Below are positions 61,359-64,000 of a stretch of DNA of 64,000 bases, in pieces. Below the pieces are notes generated by a model. That model ran no database searches. It was not told the origin of the DNA and saw only the letters and a program-made list of their open reading frames with translations. The number at the start of each line of letters is the position of its first letter. Position 1 is the first letter of the stretch. Source of the stretch: CAVQHY01 sp963712465 (GTDB taxonomy: Bacteria > Actinomycetota > Thermoleophilia > Gaiellales > Gaiellaceae); contig CAVQHY010000008.1 in the NCBI GenBank assembly GCA_963712465.1, positions 310,001 through 374,000 on the forward strand, read 5' to 3'. The translations under genes were made by a program, and so were the position numbers.

Positions 61359-62433
61359 TTGCCTGCACGCACACTGTCGCTCGACGCGCTCGGCTGGAGC
61401 CCCGGGCTCGCCGAGCCCTTCGAGACACACGCCCGGAACGGGCTCGTGCCCGCCCGGGTGATCGCCCAGCACCGGGGCGGATACGCGCTCGCCGGCGAGA
61501 CCGGCGAGCTGGCCGGCCGCCTCGCCGGGCGGCTTCGCCACGAGGCCGCCGACCCGACCGCGCTTCCCGCCGTCGGCGACTGGGTCGCCGTCCGGCTCTC
61601 GGGCGCAGACAGCCACGATCGAGGCCGTCCTCCCGCGTCGCACCTGCTTCGTCAGGCGCGCCTCGTCCGACTGGGACCGCGTCGCCGAGGGTCAGGTCGT
61701 CGCCGCGAACGTCGACGTCGTCCTCGTCGCGACCTCCCTCGACCACGATCTCAACCTGCGCCGGCTCGAGCGCTACCTCGCGGTGGCGTGGGAGAGCGGA
61801 GCCGAGCCGGCGATCGTCCTCACGAAGCGTGACCTGTGCCGCGACGTCGAGCTCGCCGTCCTCGAGGTCGAGGCGGTGGCCATGGGCGTCCCGGTACACG
61901 CGGTCAGCGCGCTCGGCGGCGAGGGCCTCGACGCGATCAGGTCCTACGTCGGCCCGGGCCGCACGGCGGCGCTCCTCGGCTCGTCGGGCGTGGGAAAGTC
62001 GACGCTTGTGAACGCCCTCGCCGGGGAAGAGCGGCAGACGACGGCAACGCTCCGCGCGGACGGGCGCGGGCGACACACGACGACCGCTCGGGAGCTCGTG
62101 GCGATCCCGGGGGGCGGGCTCCTGCTCGACACGCCCGGAATGCGCTCGCTCGGGCTCTGGGACTCCGCGGACGGGCTCGACGGGACGTTCGCCGACGTCA
62201 CCGCCCTCGCCGAGCGTTGTCGCTTCTCCGACTGCGGCCACGAGCGTGAGCCCGGATGCGCCGTGCGTGCCGCGGTCGAGCGAGGGGAGCTCGACGCCGA
62301 GCGGCTCGCGAGCTGGGAGCGGCTCCGCCGGGAAGCCATGTGGATCGAGACCCGCCGCGATGCCCGGGCCGTCGCGGAGGAACGCAGACGACGACGCAGG
62401 TTCGCCCGCAGCCTCCGCAAGGCCTCGTGGTAG
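61359..62433 (+). pseudogene. rsgA: Ribosome small-subunit GTPase RsgA, frameshifted
   Basis: Circularly permuted GTPase for 30S maturation. TTG 61359 (AAGGAG 8 nt upstream) opens the OB-fold half (LVPARVIAQHRGGYALAG, VGDWVAVRLSGAD); near 61611 one extra A shifts the frame, after which ATIEAVLPRRTCFVRR, the TKRD motif, GSSGVGKSTLVNAL, LDTPGMRSLGLW and the zinc motif CRFSDCGHEREPGC follow to 62433. Every functional motif is intact, so an error in the sequence is at least as likely as a dead gene. About 357 residues when joined. Confidence 0.85.
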
Positions 62434-62440
62434 GAGACCC

Positions 62441-63938
62441 CTAAAGACGGGTCGGGATGCTCTGACGGAAGCGGAAGAGGTTGCCGGGATCGACGGCCCG
62501 CTTGACCGAGACGAGGCGCGGCAGGTTCGATCCGTAGTAGGCCGTGCGCCAGCCCGGCAGGGACGGATCGATGTAGTTCTGGTACGCGAAGCGCGACACG
62601 TACGGGCGAACGGTCCGGTAGAAGCCCGAGATCCAGCGCAGGTTCGCCCCGGCGACCTCGGGCGGGTCGCCCTGTTGCCAGTACGCGTAGAACTGGAGCG
62701 AGCAACGGGCGTTGCGATGGACGAACGCCGTCGCTCCTTTCGGTACGCGGTTGATCGCGCCTCCGTAGGAGTCGAGGATGACGCCGCCCGCCCCGAAGCT
62801 CGGGGTCGCGCTGCGCGCCTCGACCGCGCTGAGGATGGCGTCGATCCCCTCGCCGGGAATGGGTGCGAGCGCGTACGCCGACTTCGCCTTGAACGTCGCG
62901 CGCGGCACGTTCAGGCACTGCTCGACCGTCGACCCGCAGGCCGCCCAGTAGAAGACCGCCGCCTGGAACGAACGCGGCACGACGCTCACGCTCGTCGGCG
63001 CGCCCGTGTTCACGAGCGGAGCCAGCAGGGAGCGAAGCTCGGCCTCGGAGCCGAGGTACTGCCCGGAGGCTGCGATCCGCGGCGGCTGACCGCTGCCCCC
63101 GGCCACGTTGCAGACCGAGAAGATCTCGTCGGGCGCGTCGGGTGCCCACTCCTGCCAGCGTGTCAACACGTCCCGGGCGTTCTCCCAGGGCCACTGGATC
63201 CGGAACGTGGTCACGTCGGTCGCGGGGTGTGTCTGGAGGACGAAGCTCGTGGCGATGCCGAAGTTGCCTCCGCCTCCCCCGCGGCAGGCCCAGTAGAGGT
63301 TCGCGTTCTCGCTCTGGTTGCACGTGCGTGCCTTGCCGTCCGCGGTGACGACCACGAGCTGTCGGATCGTGTCCGAGGTGGTGCCGTACTTGCGTGACCA
63401 GAACCCGAGCCCACCGCCGAGGGCGAGGCCGCCGATCCCCACCGTCGGGCACGACCCGCCCGGGATCGACACGCCGCTCTGATCCGCGAGCCGCGTGTAG
63501 ACGTCGATGAGCACCGCGCCCCCGCCGATGCGGGCCGTGCCGTTCGGGAGAGCGCGAACGCCGGCGAGTCGCGAGAGGTCGACGACGACACCGTTCGAGA
63601 CGGTCGAGTAGCCGCCGTAACTGTGCCCCCCCGAGCGTGCGACGATCCGGATTCCGTGCTTCTTGCTCCAGCGAACCACCCGCTGGACGTCCGCGACCGA
63701 GACGGGGTAGGCGATCGCCAGGGGCCTGACGCCGTCGAAGCGGGTGTCGTAGACGAGTCGGGCGCTCGGATACCGGGGGCTCGACCGGGTGACGACGTCC
63801 CCGTCGAGCTCCCGCGCGAGGGCTGCGAGCGGGCCGCCCGCCGCCTTGGCCGATCCCGTCAGCCCGGGCCAGCGAGCGGCCGTACACGCGGCCACCGCCA
63901 ACAGCTCCCGCCCGGGCAAGCAACTCGCGGCGATCCAT
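62441..63938 (-). pseudogene. Tat-exported FAD-linked oxidase (berberine-bridge type), frame break in the signal peptide
   Basis: Paralogue of the 18839-20323 oxidase. H and C for bicovalent FAD are present (RSGGHSYGG; GGSCPTVGIGG), and the BBE end YYGSNLPRLVSVKRAVDPGN is intact. ATG 63938 gives a twin-arginine start (MDRRELLARAGAVGG) but in a different frame from the mature protein, which reads back in that region as GRELLAVAACTAARWPGLTG. A single-base change within about 63893-63910 would join them. Without it the exported form would lack a Tat signal. Confidence 0.82.
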
Positions 63939-64000
63939 CGACTGTGGCGCGTCCACAGGCGTCCCGCCGCCTGCGTGATCCGGCGCCGCCCCCAACCGAC

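Noticed and set aside
61944..63995. 683-residue open frame on the minus strand
   Set aside because: Its real content is only the twin-arginine start at 63938; the rest is a shadow of the FAD oxidase and of rsgA.
1..64000. Mobile elements, prophage, toxin-antitoxin or defence systems
   Set aside because: No transposase, integrase, nuclease-helicase or antitoxin-like gene was found; the RHH-like units at 38.3 kb are fused to a metabolic enzyme and have no toxin partner.

Overview
The window is 64 kb of high-GC DNA from an actinomycete. The gene order metG-tatD-rsmA(ksgA)-ispE-tRNA-glmU-prs-rplY-pth, read on the minus strand, is the classical order of high-GC Gram-positive chromosomes. HspR-type heat-shock control, an LytR-CpsA-Psr protein, and a phosphatidylinositol cassette (inositol-phosphate synthase next to a CDP-alcohol phosphotransferase) agree with this. 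I infer a deep-branching actinobacterium of the Thermoleophilia type (Gaiellales or Solirubrobacterales), but no rRNA is present to confirm it. There is no integrase, insertion sequence, CRISPR array or phage gene: this is ordinary chromosome.

Layout. 1-12 kb: translation, cell-wall and isoprenoid housekeeping on the minus strand, mostly with 1-4 nt start/stop overlaps, plus a degenerate M23 protein and rsmI. 11.6-20.3 kb: an LCP protein, FmdB, a membrane glycosyltransferase, a pseudouridine-salvage pair (psuK-psuG), small proteins, a PPOX flavoprotein and a Tat-exported FAD oxidase. 20.3-27 kb: the stress block dnaK-grpE-dnaJ-hspR-clpB. 27-33.4 kb: a secreted nine-repeat protein, an aldo/keto reductase, an M16-like protein with a PH-like tail, and moaA. 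33.4-36.7 kb: an ECF sigma factor fused to an anti-sigma-like zinc finger, a membrane segment and an external CARDB-like domain, then two tandem receiver proteins without the phosphoacceptor Asp. 36.9-39.8 kb: the phosphoinositide cassette. 40.2-42.8 kb: a SARP-regulator remnant, the Pit phosphate transporter with its DUF47 partner, and a frameshifted aldolase. 42.8-51 kb: a decayed membrane gene and an envelope-glycan region (three glycosyltransferases, one fused to a PHP domain, a polysaccharide deacetylase, membrane proteins). 51-64 kb: DNA/RNA maintenance genes, an M3-like peptidase, Hsp20, argF, rhomboid, an L,D-transpeptidase, RsgA and a second FAD oxidase paralogous to the one at 18.8 kb.

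Two patterns run through the window. First, many genes that start a transcription unit have a TAnnnT hexamer 6-8 nt before ATG/GTG and no Shine-Dalgarno sequence, which points to widespread leaderless transcription; several divergent pairs share overlapping -10 boxes. Second, six otherwise well-conserved genes each carry a single-nucleotide frame break (33.9, 42.2, 48.0, 51.8, 61.6 and 63.9 kb). Five of them lie beyond 42 kb. They could be assembly indels or real decay; a separate gene at 42.8-43.7 kb has several breaks and is decayed in any case.
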